NCBI RefSeq assembly: GCF_900108115.1
Contig: NZ_FTPU01000006.1
Coordinates: 1 to 64,000 of the forward strand
Direction: 5' to 3'
Origin: Epilithonimonas bovis DSM 19482
GTDB lineage: Bacteria; Bacteroidota; Bacteroidia; Flavobacteriales; Weeksellaceae
Length of the DNA stretch: 64,000 nucleotides
Both the position numbers and the translations under genes were made by a program. A model generated the notes under the pieces. It made no database searches and was not told where the DNA came from. It was given only the letters and a program-made list of their open reading frames with translations. Positions within the stretch are counted from its first letter, which is position 1. Each line of letters starts with the position of its first letter. This document shows, in pieces, positions 1-9,384 of this stretch.

Positions 1-1
1 T

Positions 2-76
2 TACAAACTAAATCGAAGATATTTCGGAGACAAACTATTCGAAAGGCTCATTATTGCTAATATTACAGCAGTATGA
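2..76 (+). mobile_element. C-terminal end of a probable IS1595-type (ISXO2-like) transposase, partial
   Basis: An open frame enters from the left edge and stops with TGA at 74-76. The 24 visible residues include the stretch LNRRYFGDKLFERL. A basic F/LNRR motif near the C terminus is typical of ISXO2-like DDE transposases, so this is probably the end of an insertion sequence. The fragment is too short to be certain and no terminal inverted repeat was identified in the following 100 bases. Confidence 0.4.
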
Positions 77-160
77 TTAAAAACGGATATACATATTGAT
101 TTTCAATTTAAAGTTAAATTTACCAATTTTTAATTCATTTTACACAAGTTAATTAATCCT

Positions 161-168
161 TATTTTTG
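161..168 (+). promoter_or_regulatory. -7 promoter element (TATTTTTG) of yggS
   Basis: TATTTTTG fits the Bacteroidota -7 consensus TANNTTTG and lies 28 bases before the ATG at 196. Transcription would begin near 175. That excludes the upstream in-frame TTG at 166 as start codon. No clear -33 TTG was seen. Confidence 0.5.
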
Positions 169-195
169 CATCAGATTTTCCTAAATTCAATTATA

Positions 196-849
196 ATGTC
201 AATCGAACAAAATTATCAAGATATACTTTCTCAGCTTCCACAAAATGTAAAACTGGTTGCAGTTTCCAAAAATCACCCTTCAGAGAAAATCAAAGAAGTC
301 TATGATTTGGGACAAAAGGTTTTCGGAGAGAATAAAGTTCAGGAATTATTGGAAAAACAACCCGTTCTTCCCAACGATATCGAATGGCATTTGATAGGTC
401 ATCTTCAAACCAATAAAGTGAAATACATCGCTGGTTTTGTCGCCATGATAGAAAGTGTGGATAGCGAAAAATTATTAAAAGAAATTGACAAAGAAGCGGC
501 GAAAAGCAACCGTAAAATTAACGTGCTACTTCAGGTGAAAATTGCCAAAGAGGAAACAAAATTTGGTTTAACTATAGATGAGGCCAAAGCTATTTTTGAA
601 GAATATCTGCTTGAGACTTTCCCTAATATCGAAATCAAAGGCTTGATGGGAATGGCCAGTTTTGTAGATGATGAAAGCCAAATCCGCGAAGAATTCTCTA
701 TACTGAAAAACCTTTTTGATGAATTATCTCAGCTAAAACCTTTGGAAACTTTGTCTATGGGAATGAGTGGCGATTTCCCGTTGGCAATAGAATCGGGCTC
801 CAATTCGGTGCGTGTAGGATCTGCAATTTTTGGGGAGCGGAATTATTAA
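196..849 (+). CDS. yggS: YggS-family pyridoxal phosphate homeostasis protein
   Basis: This 217-residue protein belongs to the YggS/PLPBP family, which binds pyridoxal 5'-phosphate in the cytoplasm and is needed for vitamin B6 and amino-acid homeostasis without a known enzymatic reaction. The PLP lysine is K25 in the AVSKN motif of the single alanine-racemase-like barrel. Other family motifs visible are GENKVQE, WHLIGHLQTNK, GLMGM and, near the C terminus, MSGDFPLAIESGS followed by RVGSAIFG. The length is normal for the family. The ATG at 196 is chosen because an in-frame TTG at 166 lies inside the promoter element. The gene converges with purU, leaving only 9 bases between the stops and no recognisable terminator. 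Confidence 0.93.
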   Translation: MSIEQNYQDILSQLPQNVKLVAVSKNHPSEKIKEVYDLGQKVFGENKVQELLEKQPVLPNDIEWHLIGHLQTNKVKYIAGFVAMIESVDSEKLLKEIDKEAAKSNRKINVLLQVKIAKEETKFGLTIDEAKAIFEEYLLETFPNIEIKGLMGMASFVDDESQIREEFSILKNLFDELSQLKPLETLSMGMSGDFPLAIESGSNSVRVGSAIFGERNY

Positions 850-858
850 AAAATGTAT

Positions 859-1689
859 TTATTCAAAAATAATAGTTTTATTACCATAAATAAAAACTTT
901 ATCTTCGAAAACCAATTTTAGGGCGTTTGCCAGAACAATTCGTTCTACATCTTTTCCCATTTTTGCCAAATCTTTCGCTGTTTTGGAGTGGCTTACTTTG
1001 ATAACGTCCTGATAAATAATTGGCCCTTCATCCAGATCATTGGTCACAAAATGCGCCGTTGCCCCGATGATTTTAACACCTCTTTCAAATGCTTGTTTGT
1101 AAGGATTGGCACCGATGAAAGCCGGTAAAAACGAATGGTGGATATTAATAATTTTACCTTGAAAATCTTTCACAAAATCTGGTGAAAGAATCCTCATAAA
1201 CTTCGCCAAAACCAGATAATCGAAATCAAAAGCCTGGAGAGCCGTTTTGATTTCTTTTTCGTGTTCTTCCCTTGTGATATTTTCCGTGGGAATATAAATA
1301 AAAGGCAGATTGAATTTCTCCGTCAGTTCCCTTAGATTTTCATAATTCCCTAGCACTGCAAGAATATTAACATTAAGATCGTTAAACTGATTTCTAATTA
1401 ATAAATCTGCCAGGCAATGATGTTCTTTAGTCACTAATATTACCACATTTTTAGGTTTATTTTGACTCAATTCAATTGAGCATTCACCCAATTGTTTTTT
1501 GAGTTGGTCAATTACTTTCTCTGGCTCAGCTATTCCGGCCACTTTTGTCCTCATAAAGAACAGTGCTTTTTCGTTATCTACGAATTCATCATTCTTTATA
1601 ATATTGAGTCCATTTTCCAGCAGGATTTCGGAGATTCTGTAAACCAAACCTTTTTCGTCTTTGCAGTTGATTTTTATGGTAAAATTCAT
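859..1689 (-). CDS. purU: formyltetrahydrofolate deformylase
   Basis: PurU (276 residues) hydrolyses 10-formyltetrahydrofolate to formate and tetrahydrofolate, balancing the one-carbon pool and supplying formate for purine synthesis. The first 80 residues form an ACT domain (start MNFTIKINCKDEKG). The rest is a formyltransferase fold with the NIHHSFLPAF loop carrying the catalytic histidine and the DLDEGPII segment carrying the conserved aspartate. The ATG at 1689 is preferred over an upstream in-frame start at 1728, because the extra residues would run into the typA terminator and do not match the family N terminus. It lies downstream of typA on the same strand, behind a terminator, so it is probably transcribed separately. 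Confidence 0.93.
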   Translation of the reverse strand: MNFTIKINCKDEKGLVYRISEILLENGLNIIKNDEFVDNEKALFFMRTKVAGIAEPEKVIDQLKKQLGECSIELSQNKPKNVVILVTKEHHCLADLLIRNQFNDLNVNILAVLGNYENLRELTEKFNLPFIYIPTENITREEHEKEIKTALQAFDFDYLVLAKFMRILSPDFVKDFQGKIINIHHSFLPAFIGANPYKQAFERGVKIIGATAHFVTNDLDEGPIIYQDVIKVSHSKTAKDLAKMGKDVERIVLANALKLVFEDKVFIYGNKTIIFE

Positions 1690-1713
1690 TTGAGTACTTA
1701 TTAATATTAAACA

Positions 1714-1741
1714 CAAAAAAGTCCTCAAAAATGAGGACTTA
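1714..1741 (-). terminator. rho-independent terminator of typA
   Basis: On the minus strand the arms AAGTCCTCA and TGAGGACTT form a perfect 9-bp stem with a short T/A loop, followed by a T-run. It begins 15 bases after the typA stop and precedes purU. Confidence 0.85.
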
Positions 1742-1755
1742 AATATTGATTAAGC

Positions 1756-3570
1756 TTATGCTTTAGCAGATCGCTCTACTCTTTTTCTTTCTTCTTCGGA
1801 AAGTATTTTCTTCCTCATCCTGATGAAGTTTGGTGTTACTTCAATCGCCTCGTCTGCCTGGATATATTCCATACATTCTTCCAGAGAGAACAGGATTTTT
1901 GGAGCAACGCCCGTATCTTTATCTTTACCGGCTGCACGCATATTGTTCAGCTGTTTAGCTTCCACAATATTCACCACAAGGTCACCAGGTTTATTTTGTT
2001 CCCCAACAATCATACCGGTGTAGATCTCCTCACCCGGATCTACGAAGAACTTGCCTCTGTCCTGTAGTTTGTTAATGGAATACTCTGTTGCAGGTCCTGT
2101 TCCTTTGCTTACCAACACACCATTATTCCTTCCTGGTATTGCACCTTTGAAAGGCTTATACTCTGTAAAACGGTGTGCCATAATAGCTTCACCGGCTGTA
2201 GCCGTCAACATCTGAGAACGCAATCCGATCAAACCTCTGGAAGGTATCTCAAATTCCAAGTGCTGCATTTCACCTTTGGTTTCCATAATGTGAAGGTCAC
2301 CTTTTCTCTGAGTTGCCAAATCGATAACTCTGGAAGCAAATTCTTCCGGCACATCTACTACCAAGGATTCGTAAGGCTCCAACTTCTCACCATTTTCACC
2401 TTCTTTCAGGATAACCTGAGGCTGACCAATAGTCATCTCGTAGCCTTCTCTTCTCATCGTTTCAATCAAAACTGACAAGTGAAGAATACCTCTACCAAAA
2501 ACAAGGAATGTGTTGGCATCATCAGTCTGTTGAACTCTCAAAGCCAGGTTTTTTTCCAATTCTTTAGTCAATCTGTCTTTCAAGTGGTTAGAAGTAACAT
2601 ATTTACCATCTTTTCCAAAGAAAGGTGAATTATTGATAGAGAACGTCATGTTCAATGTTGGCTCGTCGATCGCGGTTCTTGGCAATGGTTCCGGATTCTC
2701 AAGATCTACAAAAGAATCACCAATCTGGAAAGCGTCAAAACCAACAACAGCACAAATATCTCCTGCTTTAACTTCGGTTACTTTTTTCTTTCCAAGGCCT
2801 TCAAAAACATAAAGTTCTTTTACTTTACCTTTCACGATTTTTCCGTCTGCCTGTGCAAGACCGATCCACTGTGATTCTTTGATTTCGCCTCTTGTTACTT
2901 TACCAATGGCGATTCTTCCTAAGAAAGAAGAATAATCCAAAGAAGTGATCTGCATCTGCAGGTTGCCTTCTTCAATTTTTGGTTCAGGAACATATTGTAA
3001 AATACCGTCTAATAATGGGAATATATTATCAGTTTCCTCTAATGAAGTATTGAACCATCCTTGTTTAGACGAACCGTAGAAAGTTGGGAAATCCAACTGC
3101 TCTTCTGTAGCATCCAGGTTGAAGAATAAATCAAAAACCTGATCATGAACTTCCTCCGGACGGCAGTTTGGCTTATCTACTTTGTTGATAACTACCAATG
3201 GTCTAAGGCCTAATTCCAAAGCTTTTTGAAGTACAAATCTGGTTTGCGGCATTGGACCTTCAAACGCATCTACCAATAAGATGACACCGTCAGCCATTTT
3301 AAGAACTCTTTCTACCTCACCTCCAAAATCGGCGTGACCAGGTGTATCAATCACATTAATTTTAACATCTTTGTAATTGACGGAGATGTTTTTTGAAAGA
3401 ATGGTAATCCCTCTTTCTCTCTCCAGATCGTTATTATCCATAATCAACTCACCACTCTCCTGATTGTCTCGGAAGATATGTGTTGCGTGAATAATCTTAT
3501 CAACCAAAGTCGTTTTACCATGGTCAACGTGTGCGATAATCGCTATATTTCTAATGTTTTGCATATTCAT
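1756..3570 (-). CDS. typA: ribosome-associated translational GTPase TypA/BipA
   Basis: TypA/BipA is a 604-residue GTPase of the EF-G/LepA family that acts on the ribosome during assembly and stress adaptation. The G domain shows the G1 motif AHVDHGKTT near residue 15, the G2 region RGITI, the G3 motif DTPGHADF and the G4 motif NKVDK. Elongation-factor domains follow, and the BipA-specific C-terminal domain contains PSRGLIG and GRNNGVLVS. Length is normal. A second ATG two codons downstream (3564) is an equally possible start. It appears monocistronic, with its own -7 element and a strong terminator. Confidence 0.95.
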   Translation of the reverse strand: MNMQNIRNIAIIAHVDHGKTTLVDKIIHATHIFRDNQESGELIMDNNDLERERGITILSKNISVNYKDVKINVIDTPGHADFGGEVERVLKMADGVILLVDAFEGPMPQTRFVLQKALELGLRPLVVINKVDKPNCRPEEVHDQVFDLFFNLDATEEQLDFPTFYGSSKQGWFNTSLEETDNIFPLLDGILQYVPEPKIEEGNLQMQITSLDYSSFLGRIAIGKVTRGEIKESQWIGLAQADGKIVKGKVKELYVFEGLGKKKVTEVKAGDICAVVGFDAFQIGDSFVDLENPEPLPRTAIDEPTLNMTFSINNSPFFGKDGKYVTSNHLKDRLTKELEKNLALRVQQTDDANTFLVFGRGILHLSVLIETMRREGYEMTIGQPQVILKEGENGEKLEPYESLVVDVPEEFASRVIDLATQRKGDLHIMETKGEMQHLEFEIPSRGLIGLRSQMLTATAGEAIMAHRFTEYKPFKGAIPGRNNGVLVSKGTGPATEYSINKLQDRGKFFVDPGEEIYTGMIVGEQNKPGDLVVNIVEAKQLNNMRAAGKDKDTGVAPKILFSLEECMEYIQADEAIEVTPNFIRMRKKILSEEERKRVERSAKA

Positions 3571-3582
3571 TTTTTACGCGTG

Positions 3583-3590
3583 CAAATGTA
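3583..3590 (-). promoter_or_regulatory. -7 promoter element (TACATTTG) of typA
   Basis: The minus strand reads TACATTTG, matching TANNTTTG, 13-20 bases upstream of the typA start; the 5' leader would be very short. Confidence 0.45.
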
Positions 3591-3739
3591 ATGAATTTTT
3601 ACGGGAAGTTAAAGTCCCGATTGACGATTTTTAAAAATAAGGCTAAATTATTAATATATACTTAATTTTTTGTCGATCAGAAGCTTGCAACATTTTTCTT
3701 ACATCTGTATTCACCTTATCTTAAACATGTTAAAGCTTT

Positions 3740-3771
3740 AAAAAAAAATCAGCCTGCTACAGACTGATTTT
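3740..3771 (-). terminator. rho-independent terminator of ccsBA
   Basis: On the minus strand AAATCAG pairs with CTGATTT across an 11-base loop, followed by a run of nine T. It lies 30 bases beyond the ccsBA stop. Confidence 0.75.
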
Positions 3772-3800
3772 AATTTTTATAAAGATATATCGAATTAAAA

Positions 3801-6800
3801 CTAAGGTTCTACCTGTGTTCTCTCATCTTTTTTGATATGAAGATCGTTGTGAAGTTTTTTATACTTAAACCAAGCGGCTACAGATAATACGATCATATAA
3901 CTAATGCTGATGTAAACCCATAATGGCAACGGGATCGGGTCACCTTTCGCATAAGAATGCAAACCTGACAGGTAATAATTAACCCCAAAATAAGTCATTA
4001 CCATCGAACAAAACGCAAACATTGTCACAACATGGAAGGTATAACGGCCTCTAAGCCCCGGAACTAATCGCATATGAATTACAAACGCATAAATCATTAT
4101 CGAGATAAAAGCCCAGGTTTCTTTTGGATCCCAGCTCCAGTAACGTCCCCACGACTCGTTCGCCCAAACTCCGCCCAAAAAGTTACCTACCGTCAATGTG
4201 AGCAGCCCGATATTGAGCGACATTTCGCTAACGATAGCTAATTCTTTCAATGTGGTATCATTGTGCTTTTTAAAAGCATTTTTACTGGCAATAATATAAA
4301 AAATCAACGAAATCATGGCGATAATCATCGACAGGGAGAAAAAACCGTAACTTGAAGTAATTATTGCTACATGAATAACCAGCCAGTAAGACTTGAGAAC
4401 TGGTACCAACGGAGTAATTTGCGGATCAAGTCCTATAGCGCCATGTGCAAATCCCATTAAAATCATTGCTACCATAAAACCAGCTGCAGGTATCAGAGTA
4501 TTTGAGTTTCTGTATAATATAAAACCGGCTGTTATACCAATCCACGAAATAAACATAATAGCCTCATAACCATTACTCCAAGGGGCATGTCCGGAAATAT
4601 ACCATCGCGCCACCAACCCCAGGAAATGCAAGAAATAGCCTACAGCTCCAAGGCAAATTAATGCCTTGACTACATTATGAAGAATTTTACTCGGTTTGAA
4701 TAACTCTACAAAACCTAAAACCAACAACAAGCCACCAATGATGGTATAGAAAATCAACAGTTTGAAGTTGATATCTAAAGTATTCATCAGAACTTCAAGC
4801 TTCACTTTGTTCTCATCTGGCACTACATTTTTACCCCACTTCTGTTGATAAGCCTCAACTTTTGCCAATTCTGCATCAGCTTTAGCCCAACTGCCGCCTT
4901 GTGTTGCCAAAAGCACACTCGACAGATAAGGCCCCAATACAGCCTGCGCGTTTTCGTCCGGTTCAAAATTAGGCGTCATTACCGAGTTCCAGGTATGATT
5001 GACATCATTTTTTACGGGAACAGTTCTGAAATATTGGTAAGACATTATCCCATTGAGCACCTGAACTTTATCATTAAGTGCGATGACAGCGTCATCATAT
5101 CTTGTTCTTTCGGAAGCTTTTTTTCTAAAAGCCTCATTATAATCATCTTCTAAAACAAACCTAAGATTCCCGTTTTTATCTGCCGGAAATAATTTGATAA
5201 GACTGGTAAAACCATCTTCTGTCGCCTTGGTTTTAGCCTCAAGATCTTTTCCAACTTTACCTTTGGTCTCTATTTTTATGATATTGACCTGAGCCCAAAA
5301 CATAGGATCTATCGTAGCCGCCAAAAACCACTGGTTGGCATCCAAATCCTGAAAATGATCCCGGCTTGTCAGCTTGTGGAGAATATCGATAGCCTGCGTG
5401 TTAACCGGCACAATCCTTCCCTCGTAATTCTGAACCAACAGATATCCAAATTTATCCGCATGCTCTTTACTAATCTCGATATTTTTAACCATGGCATCGG
5501 CATCCAAAACCATTGGATTTTTGCCGGTTGCAGCAGGTTTTGCCTCGGCATGGGCATGACCATCATGACTGCCGTCTTTACCATGCATATCGATTTCCTG
5601 TGCATTAAACCCTACACTCAACATGATCAAAAGCAATGCTGCTGCTTTCTTTTTACTAACCTGCTTTAGCATTTTATTAAGATCCCAGAATCGCGAACCT
5701 TTCCAAAACATCGAGACAAACATACCCAAGAATAAAAATACATAACCAATATAACTAATCAGTGTTCCCCAGAAATCATGGTTAACAGAGAGAACCGTCC
5801 CCTTCCTGTCCGGGTCAAAACTGGATTGAAAAAAACGGTAACCTTTATAATTAAGAACGTGATTCATATAGATATTATAGGGTGTCTCTTTACCTTCGTC
5901 CACAATCTTAACATGGGACTCATAAGCAGATGGTGATGAACTTCCCGGATACGTTTCCATCACAAATTTGTCCAGTTTCAAAGCAAAAGGCTGGGTGAAA
6001 TAAATTTTGGGTCCGAATCCGAGCATGATATCCAAACCATCCAGGTGTATTTGTTTGTAATTATTGGGATTGCCTTTTTCTACCACCAAATCTACAATCT
6101 GCCTGGTTTTTGGCCCGGAAACTTCAACTTTTAATAGATCCGGTACATCTTTATCTTTTTGCTTATCACCTTCGTAAGCGACCAGTTTCCCTTTTTTAAT
6201 CCCTTCGGGAATTACCAGTTTTAGCTGATCTATGGTATAAAGGCTTCGCAACGCCAATGGCTGAAACTCATCTTTCTTTGTAGTACCTGTGGCTTGTGTT
6301 GCCATCGTCATATAATTGGCATCACTCGGTGTTTTGATAAACAGCTCACCATTAACTTTCCTGAATTCTACCGCACCGGCAATAGAGGTTCTGTTATAGG
6401 AAACCAATGTTCCGTTAACATCCTGCACATCGCCCTCGCCAAGATAGATATTCTGGCGGCCGCCCATATCGCTGGTAGACACCAGATGCAGATATTCTTT
6501 CCCGTTGGGATTGGGCTGCAGACTGTCCTTTTTCCTTTGGATGTAATCCAATGTTTTTACCACAACTTTCTCCTTGCCCAGGAAATCATAAGTGGCATTG
6601 AAATTATGATGAAGCGGCGACATCAGATAAGGGATATCCTGGTAATTTTGCTGCTCACCTTTTTCCTCAATCTTGATTTTGAAAAAATGTTTATCGCTAA
6701 CAATTTCGTTGGATGTTTCACCTTCGCGGATATGCATCGTCCCTTCAAAACTGATGTACCTTGTGATAGCACCTCCAATAAAAATCAATATAAAAGCCAG

Positions 6801-7046
6801 GTGGAAAACCAAAACCGGCCACTTTTCTTTTCTCCACAACCTGTAGCGGCCAATATTACCTATAAAGTTAAGAATTAATAAAAACATGATGGCCTCAAAC
6901 CATTTAGCTTCATAGATCAAAGCCTTTGCTGTAGGTGTTCCGTAGTCGTTTTCGACAAAGGTTGCAACGGCCATAGAGATTGCAAAAGCAAGCAGAAGAA
7001 CAGCCATTGTTCGGGTAGAAATAAGAATATCCTGAATCTTTTTCAT
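3801..7046 (-). CDS. ccsA: cytochrome c biogenesis protein CcsBA (ResB-CcsA fusion)
   Basis: This 1081-residue membrane protein fuses ResB (CcsB) and CcsA, the system II machinery that exports haem and attaches it to CXXCH motifs of apocytochromes c in the periplasm. The N-terminal half has membrane segments near residues 12-30, 48-66 and 75-95, a long periplasmic part and another segment near 428-448. After a His-rich linker (GKDGSHDGHAHAE, about residue 490) and a further periplasmic domain, the C-terminal third holds many membrane segments with the haem-handling WWD-type motif WGRYWSWDPKETWA. ResB-CcsA fusions are usual in Bacteroidota. The dsbD-type gene upstream on the same strand probably supplies reductant to the same process. 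Confidence 0.92.
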   Translation of the reverse strand: MKKIQDILISTRTMAVLLLAFAISMAVATFVENDYGTPTAKALIYEAKWFEAIMFLLILNFIGNIGRYRLWRKEKWPVLVFHLAFILIFIGGAITRYISFEGTMHIREGETSNEIVSDKHFFKIKIEEKGEQQNYQDIPYLMSPLHHNFNATYDFLGKEKVVVKTLDYIQRKKDSLQPNPNGKEYLHLVSTSDMGGRQNIYLGEGDVQDVNGTLVSYNRTSIAGAVEFRKVNGELFIKTPSDANYMTMATQATGTTKKDEFQPLALRSLYTIDQLKLVIPEGIKKGKLVAYEGDKQKDKDVPDLLKVEVSGPKTRQIVDLVVEKGNPNNYKQIHLDGLDIMLGFGPKIYFTQPFALKLDKFVMETYPGSSSPSAYESHVKIVDEGKETPYNIYMNHVLNYKGYRFFQSSFDPDRKGTVLSVNHDFWGTLISYIGYVFLFLGMFVSMFWKGSRFWDLNKMLKQVSKKKAAALLLIMLSVGFNAQEIDMHGKDGSHDGHAHAEAKPAATGKNPMVLDADAMVKNIEISKEHADKFGYLLVQNYEGRIVPVNTQAIDILHKLTSRDHFQDLDANQWFLAATIDPMFWAQVNIIKIETKGKVGKDLEAKTKATEDGFTSLIKLFPADKNGNLRFVLEDDYNEAFRKKASERTRYDDAVIALNDKVQVLNGIMSYQYFRTVPVKNDVNHTWNSVMTPNFEPDENAQAVLGPYLSSVLLATQGGSWAKADAELAKVEAYQQKWGKNVVPDENKVKLEVLMNTLDINFKLLIFYTIIGGLLLVLGFVELFKPSKILHNVVKALICLGAVGYFLHFLGLVARWYISGHAPWSNGYEAIMFISWIGITAGFILYRNSNTLIPAAGFMVAMILMGFAHGAIGLDPQITPLVPVLKSYWLVIHVAIITSSYGFFSLSMIIAMISLIFYIIASKNAFKKHNDTTLKELAIVSEMSLNIGLLTLTVGNFLGGVWANESWGRYWSWDPKETWAFISIMIYAFVIHMRLVPGLRGRYTFHVVTMFAFCSMVMTYFGVNYYLSGLHSYAKGDPIPLPLWVYISISYMIVLSVAAWFKYKKLHNDLHIKKDERTQVEP

Positions 7047-7142
7047 ATAGAGATTTCTAATATTTTTGCCATGATATTGCCTGTCATCTTTCAGTGATTA
7101 TAAAACACAGCAAGAGAGGCATTTTTTAAAATGTATGAAATG

Positions 7143-7150
7143 CAAAAATA
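7143..7150 (-). promoter_or_regulatory. -7 promoter element (TATTTTTG) of ccsBA
   Basis: The minus strand reads TATTTTTG about 97 bases upstream of the ccsBA start and just downstream of the dsbD terminators. No clear -33 box was seen. Confidence 0.4.
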
Positions 7151-7178
7151 AGGATGAAATTTTGATTGGACTAATTAA

Positions 7179-7231
7179 AACAGCGATTTATGATTTTATT
7201 CAGATGAGGAACAGAATCATAAATCGCTGTT
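7179..7231 (-). terminator. second hairpin after dsbD (perfect 16-bp inverted repeat)
   Basis: Arms 7180-7195 and 7215-7230 are perfectly complementary over 16 bp with a 19-base loop. On the minus strand the hairpin is followed by TTTTAATTAG. With the shorter hairpin at 7233-7257 it makes a tandem stop between dsbD and ccsBA. Confidence 0.7.
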
Positions 7232-7232
7232 A

Positions 7233-7257
7233 TAAAAAAAACGGTAAAGACCGCTTA
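7233..7257 (-). terminator. rho-independent terminator of dsbD
   Basis: On the minus strand AAGCGGT and ACCGTTT pair (one G-T pair) around a CTTT loop, followed by a run of T, 11 bases beyond the dsbD stop. Confidence 0.75.
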
Positions 7258-7267
7258 ACTGTATCTG

Positions 7268-9334
7268 TTAATTGTTATTCTTAAAATAGTCGATCCCACA
7301 TTTCAGAAATTTTTTAAAATCTTCTTTTGGCATATAACCGGAAACCGGCGCATTAATTACCTTTTGATCAGGCGTTACCAAAACATAATGTGGCTGAGAA
7401 TTATTATTAAAATTAACCTGCTGAAACAGGCTCCATTTGTCACCAATGGTTTTAATCTTCTTCATCTGTCCCTCGCCCATATCGATTTTGATTTGCTCAT
7501 TTTCCGGCAATTCCTCCTTATCATCAACATAGACCGAAGCCAGAATCACATCATTCTGAATCATCGGCAGAATATCATCCTGACTCCAGACAAATTCCTC
7601 CATCTTGCGGCAGTTTTCACAGCCATATCCCGTAAAATCTATCAACACAGGTTTGTTTTCTTTCTTCGCAACTTCTATTGCTTCAAAATAATTATGATAA
7701 GGTTTTAAGCCCAAAATACCGTCTGATTCTTTATGGAAATAACTGACATTCAGCGGCGGCAAAATGCCGCTCAGCATTTGTAATTTTGGTTTTTCTGATG
7801 GAATCAATCCCTGAATCAGATAGCCGATAAACACAATTCCGAAAACCCCTAAAATCCTCCTGGTTAAAGAAATCTTCGGTTTCTTATCATCGTGCGGAAA
7901 CCTGATTTTCCCGAATAAGTACAATACCAATCCTATGGCAATAATAATCCAAAGTACTATGAACAACTCTCTTTTCAGCAAAAATGTTTTGGAAACTAAA
8001 TCTGCCTTCGACAAAAATTTGAGAGCCAAAGCCAATTCTATAAATCCAAGAACAACTTTCACAGTATTCATCCAACCGCCGGATTTTGGTAGACTTTGCA
8101 ACGCCTGCGGAAATAATGCCAACAACCCAAAAACCAATGCCCAGGCTAATCCAAAACCGGCTAATGCAAAAGTTAACAATGTTGGAACATTAGTTGCTCC
8201 GGCCACAACGCCACCCAGCAAACTTCCTAAAATAGGACCTGTGCAGGAGAATGACACGATAACCAAAGTTAAAGCCATAAAGAAAATGCCAATCAATCCG
8301 CCTGCTTCTTCCGCTTTGGATGATTTGTTGGCGATAGAACTTGGCAATGTAATCTCGTAATAACCGAAAAAACTGAGTGCAAAGAACAAAAAGATGGCAA
8401 AAAAGAACAGATTCAGCCAGATATTAGTTGAAATTTGATTGAAAATATTCCCGGAAATCCCGTCAATAATATGAAACGGTATACTGAGCAAAACGAAAAT
8501 CAACAGGATAAAAAAGCCGTAAATAAAAGCATCCCGTTTCCCTTTCGCTTTGTTTTTATTCCCTTTTGTAAAGAACGAAACCGTCAGCGGAATCATTGGG
8601 AAAACGCAAGGCGTCAATAATGCAATCAATCCGCCCAAAAAGCCAAGGCCGAGAACCAGCCAGTTATCATCATTTGGTTTTTGCTGAGCAGTTCCGCAGT
8701 TGGTCAAGGGGTTTTTAAAATCTAAAGAATTGATTTTCAAACCTTCCTGCTTTTGCTGGTTAACCGGTGAAACGACAGCTACTTCTGTTTGAGATTCGGG
8801 CGCAGCAACAGAATTACTATCGGATTTGAGACTTGGTGCGTTAGTAAGTTGAGAAGCATCGGGGCTTGCAGTTGCAGCGATCTGTTTTTCAAACTCCAAT
8901 GTATTGGGAGCCAGGCAAACACGGTCGTTACAGGTCTGATACATAATCTCGGCCGTAACAGTCAAAGGTTTTGAAGTATCTTTTGGCTTAAATTTTTGCT
9001 TAAAAGTAACTTTGTTTGAGTAATAAATAATTTGCGCTCCAAAAGCTTCTGAAAACTCGTCGTGCTTCTTGCCTACTTCCTGAACTTTGCCAAGCAGCTG
9101 AATACCTTGTTTTGAAGCAATTTTAAACTCTGTTGGGATCCCGGAATCCGGAGGAAGATCTTTGGAATAGATATGCCAGCTGTCTTCTATCGTTGCCGTC
9201 AAAACTGCCTCGTACTCTTCTTTTCCTACAGGGTTGACATCAAATTTAAATTTAACAGGATTTTTGATCTGCGCGTTGACAAAGGTTATTATAAATAGAA
9301 ACAGTGTTGAAAACACCAGTTTTAAATCTTTCAT
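7268..9334 (-). CDS. dsbD: DsbD-family thiol:disulfide interchange protein
   Basis: The 688-residue protein carries electrons from cytoplasmic thioredoxin across the inner membrane to periplasmic thiol proteins, including those of cytochrome c maturation. It has a signal peptide (first 21 residues), an N-terminal DsbD alpha-type domain with a cysteine pair in TCNDRVCLAP, a CcdA-like membrane core with TPCVFPMIPLTVSFF near residue 240 and the partner cysteine in FSCTGPILG near 365, and a C-terminal thioredoxin-like domain whose redox motif is CENC near residue 572. All three redox pairs of the family are present. It lies upstream of ccsBA on the same strand, separated by two terminators. Confidence 0.92.
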   Translation of the reverse strand: MKDLKLVFSTLFLFIITFVNAQIKNPVKFKFDVNPVGKEEYEAVLTATIEDSWHIYSKDLPPDSGIPTEFKIASKQGIQLLGKVQEVGKKHDEFSEAFGAQIIYYSNKVTFKQKFKPKDTSKPLTVTAEIMYQTCNDRVCLAPNTLEFEKQIAATASPDASQLTNAPSLKSDSNSVAAPESQTEVAVVSPVNQQKQEGLKINSLDFKNPLTNCGTAQQKPNDDNWLVLGLGFLGGLIALLTPCVFPMIPLTVSFFTKGNKNKAKGKRDAFIYGFFILLIFVLLSIPFHIIDGISGNIFNQISTNIWLNLFFFAIFLFFALSFFGYYEITLPSSIANKSSKAEEAGGLIGIFFMALTLVIVSFSCTGPILGSLLGGVVAGATNVPTLLTFALAGFGLAWALVFGLLALFPQALQSLPKSGGWMNTVKVVLGFIELALALKFLSKADLVSKTFLLKRELFIVLWIIIAIGLVLYLFGKIRFPHDDKKPKISLTRRILGVFGIVFIGYLIQGLIPSEKPKLQMLSGILPPLNVSYFHKESDGILGLKPYHNYFEAIEVAKKENKPVLIDFTGYGCENCRKMEEFVWSQDDILPMIQNDVILASVYVDDKEELPENEQIKIDMGEGQMKKIKTIGDKWSLFQQVNFNNNSQPHYVLVTPDQKVINAPVSGYMPKEDFKKFLKCGIDYFKNNN

Positions 9335-9384
9335 TTTTATTTAGTTTTAATCACAGTAATCTCTAATCTTTTGTGGATTAATAT

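Noticed and set aside
3592-3625. Riboswitch or leader structure upstream of typA
   Set aside because: Only a small CGGG/CCCG hairpin is present and the likely transcription start lies downstream of it.
6294-6878. 194-codon plus-strand frame opposite ccsBA
   Set aside because: It lies wholly antisense to a conserved gene and has no recognisable domain.
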